Part shown: positions 44,275 to 56,428 of the stretch, in pieces
Layout of the letters: each line of letters starts with the position of its first letter
Position numbering within the stretch: the stretch's first letter is position 1
Assembly (NCBI GenBank): GCA_030765055.1
Contig: CM060953.1
Span: forward strand, 192,237,647 to 192,301,646
Direction of reading: 5' to 3'
Source of the DNA: Mantis religiosa
Lineage: Eukaryota > Arthropoda > Insecta > Mantodea > Mantidae
DNA: 64,000 bases
The notes under the pieces: model-generated
Databases searched by the model: none
Seen by the model: the letters and a program-made list of their open reading frames with translations, nothing else
Told to the model about the DNA's origin: nothing
Made by a program: the position numbers and the translations under genes

Positions 44275-44750
44275 ACCCGCGCTTGTCTTATGTTTTAAGA
44301 CTTCCTGAACTTGGTATTCAACGATGCCACGCGATGATTTTAATAAAAAGCAGCGCCCTTGAAATCTCGGTTTGGAATTATCGTGTAGAGTGCAATGCCA
44401 GCTAATTACGGGGTAGAGTCTACATTCCTTGCAACTACAAACCTATTATAGTACGTGAACAACGTTTCAGTGGCTGGTGCAGGAAACAACTGCCTCTTCC
44501 GCTATTGGCACTCTATTGTTCTCGCCGTATTATTTGCATAGATCATCATCCTCTCCACGATAGGCCACTGTACGGAGATATCGCCCTAGGAAATATTGGT
44601 ATCTCTGTCATTGAACTCCAGGTTCGATTGATGTGGGAGTGCCAACGTCTGGCTTCCCATGGGTAGACATGTAACCCAGACAGTGCACCTTCAAGAAACC
44701 AAACTGTTGCAAAAATGAAGAAAAGAAAAGAAAAAAAAAAAAATAACACT
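44273..44750. other. No gene recognised
   Basis: Contains CAGGTTCGATTGATG near 44626, which is B-box-like, and an A-rich run near 44715-44745. It may be a fourth SINE type, but no A box or target duplication was found. Confidence 0.3.
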
Positions 44751-44754
44751 TCCT

Positions 44755-44935
44755 CCAATGTTAGGTGATATCGCGCAATGAATGAAATAATGTTCAAAAG
44801 AGTACAGCATACATAGAGTTTACAGTTACCAGACATTTATCTTTCAGGATAAGAGGAAACCTCCAACGGTAAGTAATATCGAACGATGAATGAAATGATA
44901 CTCAAATAAGTACAGGGTACACATATCAGGGTAAT
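44755..44935 (-). repeat. 108-bp satellite, block 4 (under 2 units, reverse)
   Basis: CGCAATGAATGAAATAATG, AGACATTTATCTTTCAGGAT and CGAACGATGAATGAAATGAT match the satellite in reverse orientation. An A-rich run precedes it. Confidence 0.85.
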
Positions 44936-45119
44936 CAGGTTTCAGAATATATCTGAGTTTATAAAGGCCTGTGTAATTATATGTAATATTATTGATTTCT
45001 ATTTTTAATACCTGTTTAATCTTAAATTATTGTGGAATTCTATGTTTATGGTGACACCTGTTTTAACTGTTGACTATGGCACCCAGCTTTATGCGTATAT
45101 TAACCATATAGTGAATACA

Positions 45120-45680
45120 AAGATATACGTCGTGTTACGTACGATGTTCTGATTTTTTGATGGTCAGACTGTACTGTACTATATTCCCGTCTTCTCTGTT
45201 CTCTCTAAACCGAGCAGTGACCTCCTATAACAACTGAACACATTCGTCAGATAGGTAATACAATATACGTCGTGTTACGTACGATGTTCTGATGTTTTGA
45301 TCATCAGACTGTACTGTACTATATTCCCGTCTTCTCTGATCTCTCTAAACCGAGTACCGACCTCCCATAACAACTGTACTCATTCGTCAGACAGGTAATA
45401 CAATATACGTCGTGTTACGTACGATGTTCTGATGTTTTGATGGTCAGACTGTACTGTACTATATTCCCGTCTTCTCTGATCTCTCTAAACCGAGCAGCGA
45501 CCTCCCATAACAACTGTACTCATTCGTCAGACAGGTAATACAATATACGTCGTGTTATGTACGATGTTCTGATGTTTTGATGGTCAGACTGCACTGTACT
45601 ATATTCCCGTCTTCTCTGATCTCTCGAAACGGAGTAACCTCCCATAACAACTACACTCATTCGTCAGACGCGTAATGCAT
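45120..45680 (-). repeat. 140-bp satellite, block 2 (4 units, reverse)
   Basis: Reverse complement of the units at 36441-37270. AGGTAATACAATATACG recurs at 45253, 45393 and 45533, a period of 140 bp. Confidence 0.95.
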
Positions 45681-47004
45681 AGAATTTGTGTTTTCGACCG
45701 ATTTGATGTGAGACTATTAAAATTAAACGTTTGAAATTCTACACAGTCTGGGGATACTTTCTGGGTGGGACCAGCTTCCAGTACCAGCAAATGATTTAAT
45801 GTACAATGAGTATAGCTTCAAGACAATGCTCTATGCAAATGATATGCAGACATTCTTATATGCTGTGCACCTAAAGAATAATACACGACACTGTACATTC
45901 TGGAACAATAGACTAACACCGGAACTAGATTCTTTGGGAGTGGTTATTTTTATTTGAATATTTGAATCAAATTGATGTACCAAGGAGTCGATTTAATTTC
46001 TACCGGAAATGTGCGGCCCAATAAAATATTGCCAAGGAGCAATAGTTTATTTAAATCTTTATCTAGATAAAAAAAAAAAAATTGATGAAGAATAAGCGTC
46101 AAATGTTTTTTCCCTCTGAGTAATGTTCTTTGTGTCGTTTGCAGTGTGAATTTACTTTCTCCTACTTTTACATTTGCGATGACACTTTGTCTGTTTACTT
46201 TGCTTGTAACTTAAGCTAGGCTTAAGCACTCGTGAGCGAGTTTTCGAAAGCTGAATGGAAATTGTTTCACTAACTACGTGTGTAGAAGCTCTCCTCCAGC
46301 TGTTCGGAAAGTAACCGATTTGCGAGAAAAGATTTTACCGTAAACATTTAATTACATATTTATGGACAGCCCTGAAATGTTTTGTACTTTTTTTTTGTTA
46401 AAAGGGCACTAAACTGTCTCATTTTTTACGAGTGGATATCATCTTGAATGCGAAATGAAAACATAGACCACAAACCTTATAGCCATATAACGATATATTA
46501 ACTACTTTTTATTTCCTGTTTTTACTATATTGAAAATATAAAACATAGTGGAGATATAAACCTTTTACTAATAATTAACTACATTTCCATATTGTAAATG
46601 TTAACTGATTTGCTAATTCCATTGTAAGTGCAACGGGAATATGGGATTACAGTAGACCTAAAGCGACAGTCAAATGTTTTAGAAGCTGGTCGCTGAGTGA
46701 CGGCCCCTTTGCATCGTTACTCTTTTGCAGGGGATAAATAAAGGTTATAAATAAATAATATCCAATTAAAATTCTGACTGTAGTAATAGGTTTATTATAT
46801 ACTTTAATAAAAATTATTAGGAGTGTAAAATTTAAAAAAAATATATAACAATATAAAATTCTCACTTTGTTATTATACGTACATGATTTTAACTACTTGA
46901 ATAATAAGTTACCAGCCCTTATTCCGTCAGAGGATCTTCTTAATTAGAAAACCTTCTTTAGCTATTACGTAGGTACATGGGAAAAGCATAAAATGAAATA
47001 TAAT
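45681..47004. other. AT-rich stretch without genes
   Basis: About 1.3 kb without a recognisable ORF, repeat or element end. Confidence 0.45.
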
Positions 47005-49389
47005 AAAAACAGTCGCGAGGCCTGACTTTCAAAGCGAGGATAGCTCCAAATAATAATTTTCATTAAAATAAGAGAGAATAATGACTCAAAGAACTAAGGC
47101 TACTCTTCAGTACTCTTTCTATTGTACAGCCATACTTAGGTCCAGTAGCGAGCCGTGACTTTCAAAGCGAGGGGAGCTACAAATAATAATTTTCATTAAA
47201 ACAAGAGAGAATAATGACTCAAAGAACTTAGGCTACTCTTCAGTACCCTTTCTATAGTACAGTCACACGTAGGTCCAGTAGCGAGGCGTGACTTTCAAAG
47301 CGAGGGAAGCTACAAATAATAATTTTCATTAAAACAAGAGAGAATAATGACTTAAAGAACTAAGGCTACTCTTCAGTAATCTTTCTGTTCTACAGTCACA
47401 CGTAGGTCTAGTAGCAAGGCCTGACATTCAAAGCCAGGGAAGCTCCAAATAATAATTTTCATTAAAACAAGAGAGAATAATGACTCAAAGAACTTAGGCT
47501 ACTCTTCAGTACCCTTTCTATAGTACAGTCACACGTAGGTCCAGTAGCGAGGCGTGACTTTCAAAGCGAGGGAAGCTACAAATAATAATTTTCATTAAAA
47601 CAAGAGAGAATAATGACTTAAAGAACTAAGGCTACTCTTCAGTAATCTTTCTGTTCTACAGTCACACGTAGGTCTAGTAGCAAGGCCTGACATTCAAAGC
47701 CAGGGAAGCTCCAAATAATAATTTTCATTAAAACAAGAGAGAATAATGACTCAAAGAACTTAGGCTACTTTTCAGTACCCTTTCTACAGTACAGTCACAC
47801 GTAGGTCCAGTAGCGAGGCGTGACTTTCAAAGCGAGGGAAGCTCCAAATAATAATTTTCGTTAAAATAAGAGAGAATAATGACTCAAAGAACTAAGGCTA
47901 CTCTTCAGTACTCTTTCTATTGTACAGTTACACATAGGTCCAGTAGCGAGGTGTGACTTTCCAAGTGAAGGAAGCTCCAAATAATAATTTTCATTAAAAT
48001 AAGAGAGAATAATGACTTAAAGAACTAAGGCTACTCTTCAGTACTCTTTCTATTGTACAGTCTCACGTAGGTCCAGTAGCGATGCGTGACTTTCAAAGAG
48101 AGGGAAGCTACAAATAATAATTTTCATTAAAATAAGAGAGAATAATGACTCAAAGAACTAAGGCTACTCTTCAGTACTCTTTCTATTGTACAGTCACACG
48201 TAGGTCTAGTAGCGAGGCGTGACTTTCAAAGCGAGGGTGGCTCCAAATAATAATAATTTTCTTTAAAATAAGAGAGAATAATGACTCAAAGAACTAAGGC
48301 TACTCTCTAGTACTCGTACTGTTGTACACTCACACGTAGGTCCAGTAGCGAGGCGTGACTTTCAAAGCGAGGGAAGCTACAAATAATAATTTTCATTAAA
48401 ATAAGAGAGAATAATGATTCAAAGAACTAAGGCTACTCTTCAGTACTCTTACTATTGTACAGTTACACGTAGGTCCAGTAGCGAGGCGTGACTTTCAAAG
48501 CGAGGGAAGCTCCAAATAATAATTTTCATTAAAATAAGAGAGAATAATGACTCAAAGAACTAAGGCTACTCTTCAGTACTCTTACTATTGTACAGTTACA
48601 CGTAGGTCCAGTAGCGAGGCGTGACTTTCAAAGCGAGGGAAGCTCCAAATAATAATTTTCATTAAAATAAGAGAGAATAATGACTCAAAGAACTAAGGCT
48701 ACTCTTCAGTACTCTTACTATTGTACAGTTACACGTAGGTCCAGTAGCGAGGCGTGACTTTCAAAGCGAGGGAAGCTCCAAATAATAATTTTCATTAAAA
48801 TAAGAGAGAATAATGACTCAAAGAACTAAGGCCGCTCTTTAGTACACTTTCTATTGTACAGTTACACGTAGGTCCAGTAGCGAGGCGTGACTTTCAAAGC
48901 GAGGGAAGCTCCAAATAATAATTTTCATTAAAATAAGAGAGAATAATGACTCAAAGAACTAAGGCTACTCTTCAGTACTCTTTCTATTGTACAGTTACAC
49001 GTAGGTCCAGTAGCGAGGCGTGACTTTCAAAGCGAGGGAAGCTCCAAATAATAATTTTCATTAAAATAAAAGAGAATAATGACTTAAAGAACTAAGGCTA
49101 CTTCTCAGTACTCTTTTTATTGTATAGTCACACGTAGGTTCAGTAGCGAGGTGGACTTTCAAAGCGAGGGAAGCTCCAAATTATAATTTTCGTTAAAATA
49201 AGAGAGAATAATGACTCAAAGAACTAAGCCTACTCTTCAATACCCTTTCTATTGTACAGTCACACGTAGGTCCAGTAGCGAGGCGTGACTTTCAAAGTGA
49301 GGGAAGCTCCAAATAATAATTTTCTTTAAAATAAGAGAGAATAATGACTCAAAGAACTAAGGCTACTCTTTAGAAGTCTTTCTGTTGCA

Positions 49390-50615
49390 CGAGGGTGTTT
49401 CGTAAAGTTTTAATTATCACCCGGTCGTTTTGTGCCAGAGTGGTGAGTATTGTTCAGTGTCATCATATTCCTCGGGACATAATGTTGGTATTTTCAGTGA
49501 TTTGAGTCCTTATACTTTTTAAAGTGAGTGCCAGAAGTGACTGAGGTGTAGGATGGAGAAAATTGAGGCTCGAATTGTGATCAACTTCCTACATTTGAAG
49601 GGCAAAACTGTCCGGTAAGTCCATGATGAGATGACGACTGTTTATGGAAATGATTGCCCATCGTATGACACTATTGTGAGGTGGAAAAGGAATTTTCAAA
49701 CTGGTCACATGTCCCTGACAGATGAGTCTAGATCTGGTAGACCGTCAGATGTCACGGTGAAGAAAGTGGAGTGTTTTATACTGGAAGAAAGACGAGCAAC
49801 GATCCAAATGATCATGAATGAGACACATCTTAGTTATGGTAGTGTGTGGAAAATTATTTATGACGAACTGCACACGTCTAAGGTGTCTGTACAGTGGGTT
49901 CCACGTTTGCTAACCCCTTTCCAAAAGCAAACACGTCGTGTCCTTTCAGCACAGATGTTGATGCTGTTGGAACAGGATGAAGATGATTATTTTGATCGTC
50001 TGGTAACCATGGATGAATCCTGGATCTATCAGTATGATCCAGAGACACAAACCATGAGTATAGAATGGAAACATACCGATTCCCCCCCTCCCAAAAAGAC
50101 AAAGGTGCAAAAGTCAGCTGGGAAGATCCTGCTTTCAGTTTTCTGGAACTGTCGTGAAGTCATCCTTACAGATTATCTTGTCAAGTGTCAAACCATCACT
50201 GACAGATACTACTACAATCTTCTGGACAAGTTACGAGCAGCTCTGATTAAGAAACGGCACGGTATGCTCTCCAAAGTTGTTCGTCTTCTGTCTGACAATG
50301 TACCAGCTCATTTATCTCAAGTTGTAGTTGACAAAACAAGTGAATGTGGCTTTTAGATCTTACAGAATCCGCCTTATTCACCCGATCTCATACCAAGTGA
50401 CTTTTTCTTGTTCCCGGAGGTGAAAAATCCGTTGGGTGGTCGCCGATTTGATAACACAAATGACGTCATTAATGAAGTGGAAGAGTTGTTTAAAGCAAAT
50501 TCTGCAAACTTCTACAATCAAGGTATTCGGAAGGTTAAGAAGCGCTGGGAAAAATTTGTAAATGTGCATCACATTTTTTAAAAGGTGATAATTAAAACTT
50601 TCCGATAGCTCCTCG
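49390..50615 (+). mobile_element. Near-complete mariner element (1226 bp)
   Basis: Inverted ends CGAGGGTG...AAAGTTTTAATTATCACC (left) and the matching right end sit at a TA in the satellite unit; the left TA has become CA. The satellite repeats next to it supply dozens of empty sites containing TTGTACAGTCACACG. Confidence 0.9.
49553..50581 (+). pseudogene. Mariner transposase, full length with two premature stops
   Basis: One frame of 342 codons from ATG 49553 to the TAA at 50579-50581, close to the usual 340-350 residues. It has MEKIEARIVINFLHLKG (N-terminal HTH), WKRNFQTG, DESRSGRPSD, VPRLLTPFQKQTRRVLSAQM, VTMDESWIYQYDPE (first Asp), LLSDNVPAHLSQ (second), YSPDLIPSDFFLFP (third) and RKVKKRWEKFVNVHHIF. 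Only codons 22 (TAA) and 268 (TAG) are stops. No frameshift was seen, so it is the least damaged transposase in the window. It would catalyse TA-targeted transposition. Confidence 0.9.
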
Positions 50616-50844
50616 TATAGTCACATGTAGGCCCATTACATTGCAAGACTGCTCACACTATAATCTTCCCCCCTCCACTCAGATGTTCAATTTTTTCTTC
50701 CAGCCGGCCCACATCGCGTGAACTGATAGTCTAAAATGGAGAAGGTATGCAATTCACAAAACTTTGCTAATAACTTTACTGGAATTTCTTATTTGTCACA
50801 AGTAAATACCAATCTATGTAAAATACTATCGCTAATGGTATTGA

Positions 50845-51101
50845 GCCCGCCTCAGCAGCGTGGTGGTAGCATGTCTGCCTCACGTTCAAGAGCTCCCGAG
50901 TTTTAATCTCGGTCAGGGTGAGTTACATTGTTAAGCTTTTTACCGGGGTTTTCCCTTATCCTGAAAGACAAATGTCGTGTAACTCTAAGCTCTATGGACC
51001 GTGGGCTCATTTGAGCATCATTCCATTCATTCCATTCATCGTCCGATATGACTTAACGTTGGAGGACGTAAATTACAAAAAAAAAAAAAAAAAAAAAAAA
51101 A
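50845..51101 (+). mobile_element. tRNA-derived SINE (family A), copy 2, with 11-bp target duplication
   Basis: Starts GCCCGCCTCAGCAGCG; the B box is decayed to GAGTTTTAATCTC. The body contains TTTTCCCTTATCCTGAAAGA and CGTCCGATATGACTTAACGT, and ends GGACGTAAATTAC plus about 25 A. AATGGTATTGA flanks both sides (50834-50844, 51100-51110). The long A-tail and exact duplication suggest a young insertion. Confidence 0.9.
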
Positions 51102-51375
51102 TGGTATTGAAATATACTTACAGCTGTATTTAAAAACGTGATAAAATCTGGCGGAAGCATACGACAAGTACGGAAGCGTACGAAGTATGGTATTCAAGGT
51201 TAGGAACGTGTAAATGAAGCAGGACCCAGATTCAACTGCGGCAATTTTAGCCCTGGATTTCACCAGCGCCTTTGACGAGGTTCATCATGGCTATCTTTGG
51301 GGAGTTTTAAGACAATATGGATTTTCTGTGGACTTTCAAAGCCTCATTAAACGCATCTATAACAAGGATGATTTA

Positions 51376-52289
51376 AATGAAATCTGTAATTGGGCTGCGG
51401 CTAACAAAATGTCAATTAATGCCAAGAAAAGTAAGTCCATTGTTTTTAGTAGAACTAAGGGCAAAATTATTGTTAACTATCACATGGGAGGGGTGCAAAT
51501 TCCACAGGTGGACAGCTGCAAATACTTGGGAGTGTACCTGGCAAGTAATGCTGGATGGGACGAACAAGTAAATTCCACATCTAGGAATGCGTGGAAGGCA
51601 TTACATTTCGTAATGAGAATATTGAAAAAGGGGAGCGCTAGGTCCAGGGAAATTGCCTACAAGGCCTTAGTGCGGCCGGTTATGGAATATGGAGTAGCAT
51701 GCTGGGACCCGTATAGAGCTAACCAAATCGATCCATTAGAAAAAAATACAGAAGAGGGCAATAAAATTCATAAAAAGAGGCAAGTATTTTGGGCCTATAA
51801 AAGGAGATGAGACTAAATGGGAGGAATTAAAAATTAGGCGTAAAAAACATAGGTTGGTAGCATTATTCAAAGCTAATGCTGGTGTAAAGGCATGGGTGGA
51901 CGTTAGTGTAAGGTTAGATAATCCGGATTATTATGGACGAAACGATCATAGGTATAAAATTAAGGGTAGAAGATACAGAACCTACGTAGGAAAATTTTCT
52001 TTTGTTAATAGAACCATTGAAGAATGGAATGAATTGCAGTATTTCAGGGCTGTCCCCTGTCGCTGAAGAAATTTAGAAAAAATCTAGATGGTTTATAGTT
52101 TAACTTCTGAATTATAATGGTATATAATATGTAAATAGAGAAGTAATTAGATATGTTTTAAGTGACTAAAGTAAAATATTATCATGTTTGTATTGTTTAC
52201 TGTGTTATTGTTGTAAATCTAGTATTTGTAATTTGATCTGTATTCTTAACTCTGCCACCGGGTAGTACCCAATTGCAGTCAATAAATAA
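51376..52289 (+). mobile_element. Truncated LINE inserted in the L1-like LINE
   Basis: The frame reads DLNEICNWAAANKMSINAKK, VDSCKYLGVYLASNAGWDEQ and YKALVRPVMEYGVACWDPYR. After a frameshift near 51740 it continues KKHRLVALFKANAG and TYVGKFSFVNRTIEEWNEL. This is the post-catalytic part of a jockey/CR1-group reverse transcriptase. The 3' UTR ends GTCAATAAATAAA and passes into (TACA)n. Reading of the host LINE resumes exactly beyond the tail. Confidence 0.8.
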
Positions 52290-53110
52290 ATACATACATA
52301 CATACATACATACATACATACATACATACATACATACATACATACATACATACATACATACATACATACATACATACATACATACATACATACATACATA
52401 CATACATACATACATACATACATACATACATACATACATACATACATACATACATACATACATACATACATACATACATACATACATACATACATACATA
52501 CATACATACATACATACATACATACATACATACATACATACATACATACATACATACATACATACATACATACATACATACATACATACATACATACATA
52601 CATACATACATACATACATACATACATACATACATACATACATACATACATACATACATACATACATACATACATACATACATACATACATACATACATA
52701 CATACATACATACATACATACATACATACATACATACATACATACATACATACATACATACATACATACATACATACATACATACATACATACATACATA
52801 CATACATACATACATACATACATACATACATACATACATACATACATACATACATACATACATACATACATACATACATACATACATACATACATACATA
52901 CATACATACATACATACATACATACATACATACATACATACATACATACATACATACATACATACATACATACATACATACATACATACATACATACATA
53001 CATACATACATACATACATACATACATACATACATACATACATACATACATACATACATACATACATACATACATACATACATACATACATACATACATA
53101 CATACATACA
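52290..53110. repeat. Perfect (TACA)n microsatellite, 821 bp
   Basis: About 205 tetranucleotide units without a single interruption. It starts at the AATAAATAAA end of the inserted LINE and ends where the host LINE resumes. The long Met-Tyr-Val-Cys and Ile-His-Thr-Tyr frames are artefacts of the repeat. Its length may be inexact because such arrays are hard to assemble. Confidence 0.98.
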
Positions 53111-54575
53111 ATTCAAATAAATGGGTTTTACACGCAACCAGTACCGATCCTGCAATCTATACGGCAGGGATGTCCATTATCGATGTTTCTCTACACCTTG
53201 TGTATAGAACCGCTGATTCGAAGTATGACGAATATCCTTTCACGGAGAGCCCATCCTTTGAGTGGTGAGAGATTATTTGCTTATGCTGATGATGTCACCC
53301 TGATACTTACTCATTCGGGGGACTTTAATGCTGTTACACCATTGTTAAACGAATACCAAAGGGCGTCCGGAGCACAAATCAGCTACTAACATTGAATGAC
53401 TGGCCAATGGAAGATGCTCTGTTTACCCGCAGTAGGGCGCTAAAAGTCTTAGGGCTGACCTTCCCCTCAAAGCTGGAAGACCTAATTGAGAGGAACTGGA
53501 CGCGAGTTGTTAATACCTGCATTTACCTCATGCAGTCCCAGTTAACACGAAGCTTAAATCTTGTTCAAAAAATTTGGCATCTGAACACGTTTGTTTTAGC
53601 CAAAGTATGGTACGCAGCGCAGGTAATACCAATGCACCAAAAATACTCTCAGCGTTTGGAAGGGGCAATCGGTTATTATATTTGGCGGAATCATTTCTAC
53701 AAAGTAGCTCGAACTAAGTTACGCCGGAAAATAACTGAAGGAGGCTGGAATCTAACATATGTAGGTGAAGTGCAGAGCGCTGTTATAGCGTTCTGGTTTG
53801 GGCGCACTCAGCGGACAGGAAGTCGTCAGGACATGGAGTTTTGTCATTACCTGACGTCCTCAGATATGACCCCACCTTCTGCATCTCAACAGGTAGTAAA
53901 AGACTATCAACATCTATTGCCATTGATTACAACGGAGTCAGGATGCCTTACGACCAAACACTTGTACATCGAGTTATTAAAGGAGTATTTGTCTGTGCCA
54001 GCAATAGTTGCAAAATATCCAAATACAACATGGGATCGCATATGGAAAATTTTTCAAAACACTTACGTTCCACTTGATTGGAAAGTGTCCGTGTACTTCT
54101 TTGTGAATGAACTAATCCCCACGGAATTAAAGAAATGTAAACACAATTTAGCAACAGTCCCATGGTGTAAACGTTGTGGAAAAGTGGACACGCAGATACA
54201 CAGAATTACCACCTGCAAAAACGTATCTGAGATCTGGAAATGGACTAAACATAAAATCGGTGTGCTGGTTGGAAGCAGGGCGGAATATGCGACAGTGTCA
54301 ATAATTCTATCCTGGAATATTAAGGAAGGCAACACTACACGGACTCAAATGTGGTTGATAATGGCGTTCTACCATTATTGCCTGAATGCAGATTATCCTA
54401 ATTTATTTGCATTCAAAAAGTGGCTCAGAGCAGAGCGATACAAAATGCGTAGATATCATGAGGTGTGGACCGAGTTAAATGATCAACTGGATCTCACCTG
54501 CTAACTTTTGCACGGGTGTGCACACCGATTCTTTCTAAAATCGTGCAACAAAATGTAACTACACATGAATAAATA

Positions 54576-55146
54576 AAGTAAAACCAGACTTCCCACTCTA
54601 CCTTTCCCCTTTGTGATCCTGATTGTTTATATATAAACCCTCGCGGAACTGGTCACTCGGATCTAAGCAGCTGTCAAACTGTCCGCAGCACCGCTGAAAT
54701 TCTTGGGAAGCGGTGCTTCCATAGCTAAAAGATAAAAGCACATGTAAATATGTAAAGAAATTGCACTTAAATTAACCCTTAGTATGTAGAATAAGGTTTT
54801 AATTTACAGAATAGTAGCACAGAAAATAATTTGACTGCAACATTTAAGATATTTGTTCGAGGCTTCATGTTTCATGTGAAGGTTGGCACTAAATCTCTCG
54901 TGGGAGTCGTTGCAACGAAACAGTAGAAGGTGAAGCCATCTTGCATTTAATTAGCTCACTAACCTCAAACACAAACAACATATTGAGTTTGTCTTCTGGT
55001 CCCCTCGCTAGTTAGCTTCCGTCTCGACTCAATTGCTATCCAGGGACCTGGAAATAAAACGCAGTTACTACAAGCTAGACGACAAACACAATATCCACGA
55101 ACTGCCGAAACGAACCTCATGTATCGCAAGGTTACAAACTCGTATA
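54576..55146. other. No gene recognised
   Basis: Mixed sequence without ORF or repeat that I recognise. Confidence 0.4.
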
Positions 55147-55148
55147 TA

Positions 55149-56428
55149 AGAGCGGTGTTCAATAAAGTATTATCACAATTTTTTTGATAATATATATTTA
55201 CCCATCCTCATAATTTTGATGGTCCTTCTCAAAATAGTCTCCCCTAAATGCGATGCACTTGTCTCAGCGTTTCTGACAGTCTTCAAAGACATGCTAGAGA
55301 GCACTTTTTTAGAGATTCCTCAAAATTGCCTCCGCAGCCTTCACCACCGCTTCTGATGATGGATATGCCTCCCACGAAGGTGTTTCTTCAAGTTAGGGAA
55401 TAGAAAAATGTCACAATGGGCTAAATCCAGACTATAGGGAGGGTGAGGGATGCACTTCATGTTGATTTTTGCAAGATACTCAGCAACAACATTGGCAATA
55501 TGCGGCCGCGCATTATCGTGATGCAGCATCCAGCCTACTTCACGGAAATGTGGTATTTTGCGCCTGATGTGGACTAGCAAAGTTTTCAGGACATCGCTGT
55601 AGTATTGTCCAGTTACTGATGTGTGTGCAGGTACAACATGACCATAACTTTCCCAGCAGAAGCAAGCACTTTTGCTTTTCCGGGGGTTGGTGATGAAGGA
55701 GATTTCCAAACTGAGCTTTGCTGTTTGCTCTCAGGATCAAAATGATGTAGCCAAGTTTCATCAGCAGTGATTACGTTTGAAAGAAACTCCGGATCTTCCT
55801 CTAACATCAACTATATCTGCCTGCAGACCTACATACGAATGTCCTTTTGTTCGGGAATCAACAGTCTTGGAACCCATCGCGCACAAACACGTCTCATGTG
55901 TAATGTTTCTGTCAGCAACGTGTGGGTGGCACACAATGAAATGTTCAGTATTTCAGAAAGTGATCTTAAGGTAATTCGTCGATCCTCTCTCACAATGGCA
56001 GCAGCAGTGTTGATGTTTTCTTCCGTAAGAGCAGTAACTGGAGCACAGGGTCCAGCTTCCTTTGAAATTGATTGTCTCACCTCTTTAAATATTTTAAACC
56101 ACCTTCGAGCTATACTGTAGGGAAGAACAGACTCTCCATAGGCCTCCTGTAACATTGTATAGGCCTAAACTCAAGATTTTTTGAGAGTAAAGAAGAATTT
56201 CATAGCCGCATATTGTACCTCGCGTGTTACCTCCATTGCAGCGGTAGGCGAAACTGAACATGTCTGAACTTACCTGGTTCTCACAGGCGGGAGCCAGGAG
56301 TACCAACAATGAAACTACTACGGCGGGTTTCTTTCACATTAAGCTAACAGAATATAATAAGATTGAGTTTTACTGCGAAAAATTATGACAGTAAAAAAAT
56401 TATGATTATTTTTTATTGAACAGCCTCG
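55149..56428 (-). mobile_element. Full-length mariner element (1280 bp), family of copies A and B
   Basis: TA at 55147-55148 and 56429-56430; ends carry GTGTTCAATAAAG and its counterpart GAACAGCCTCG. This copy keeps the roughly 360-bp block missing from the copies at 17746 and 60232. Confidence 0.9.
55341..56270 (-). pseudogene. Mariner transposase (full-length copy, decayed)
   Basis: Order on the minus strand: MFSFAYRCNGGNTRG start, SIARRWFKIFKEVRQSIS, TALTEENINTAAAIVREDRR, ITLRSLSEILNISLCATHTL (HTH), RWVPRLLIPEQKDIRM, a stop, then LMLEEDPEFLSNVITADETW (first Asp), GWMLHHDNARPHIA (second), PYSLDLAHCDIFLFPNLKKH (third, CD). A short deletion removes the segment ISFFNIHGMVYQ present in copy A. 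The C-terminal RWDK region is represented only in shifted frames. Confidence 0.85.

Larger units (their letters stand above)
47005..50650 (+). repeat. 133-bp satellite (about 18 units), last unit split by a mariner
   Basis: AGGTCCAGTA or AGGTCTAGTA recurs at 47138, 47271, 47404, 47537, 47670 and onward every 133 bp. Units at 47271 and 47537 match each other, as do 47404 and 47670, giving a local 266-bp dimer. The array is intact to 49389; after the mariner (49390-50615) it continues briefly with TATAGTCACATGTAGGCCCA. The origin is unknown. Confidence 0.95.
51200..54575 (+). pseudogene. L1/Tx1-like LINE reverse transcriptase and C-terminus, split by another LINE
   Basis: The left piece (51214-51375) reads ILALDFTSAFDEVHHGYLWG and LIKRIYNK, the RT palm. 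After the inserted LINE, the frame continues from 53110 as IQINGFYTQPVPI, IRQGCPLSMFLYTLCIEPL and RLFAYADDVTLIL (catalytic YADD). A small shift near 53390 leads to a 370-codon frame (53392-54504) with LTFPSKLEDLIERNW, GYYIWRNHFYKVA and CKRCGKVDTQIHRITTC, a CX2CX7HX4C knuckle. AATAAATAAAG follows near 54570. Endonuclease and N-terminal parts are missing. Confidence 0.8.

Noticed and set aside
51214..51810. A single 198-codon reverse transcriptase ORF
   Set aside because: It fuses the palm of one LINE with the post-catalytic region of another at an insertion junction near 51375.
52197..53268. Long open frames (up to 331 codons) over 52200-53268
   Set aside because: A four-base repeat without stops is open in several frames on both strands; no protein is implied.
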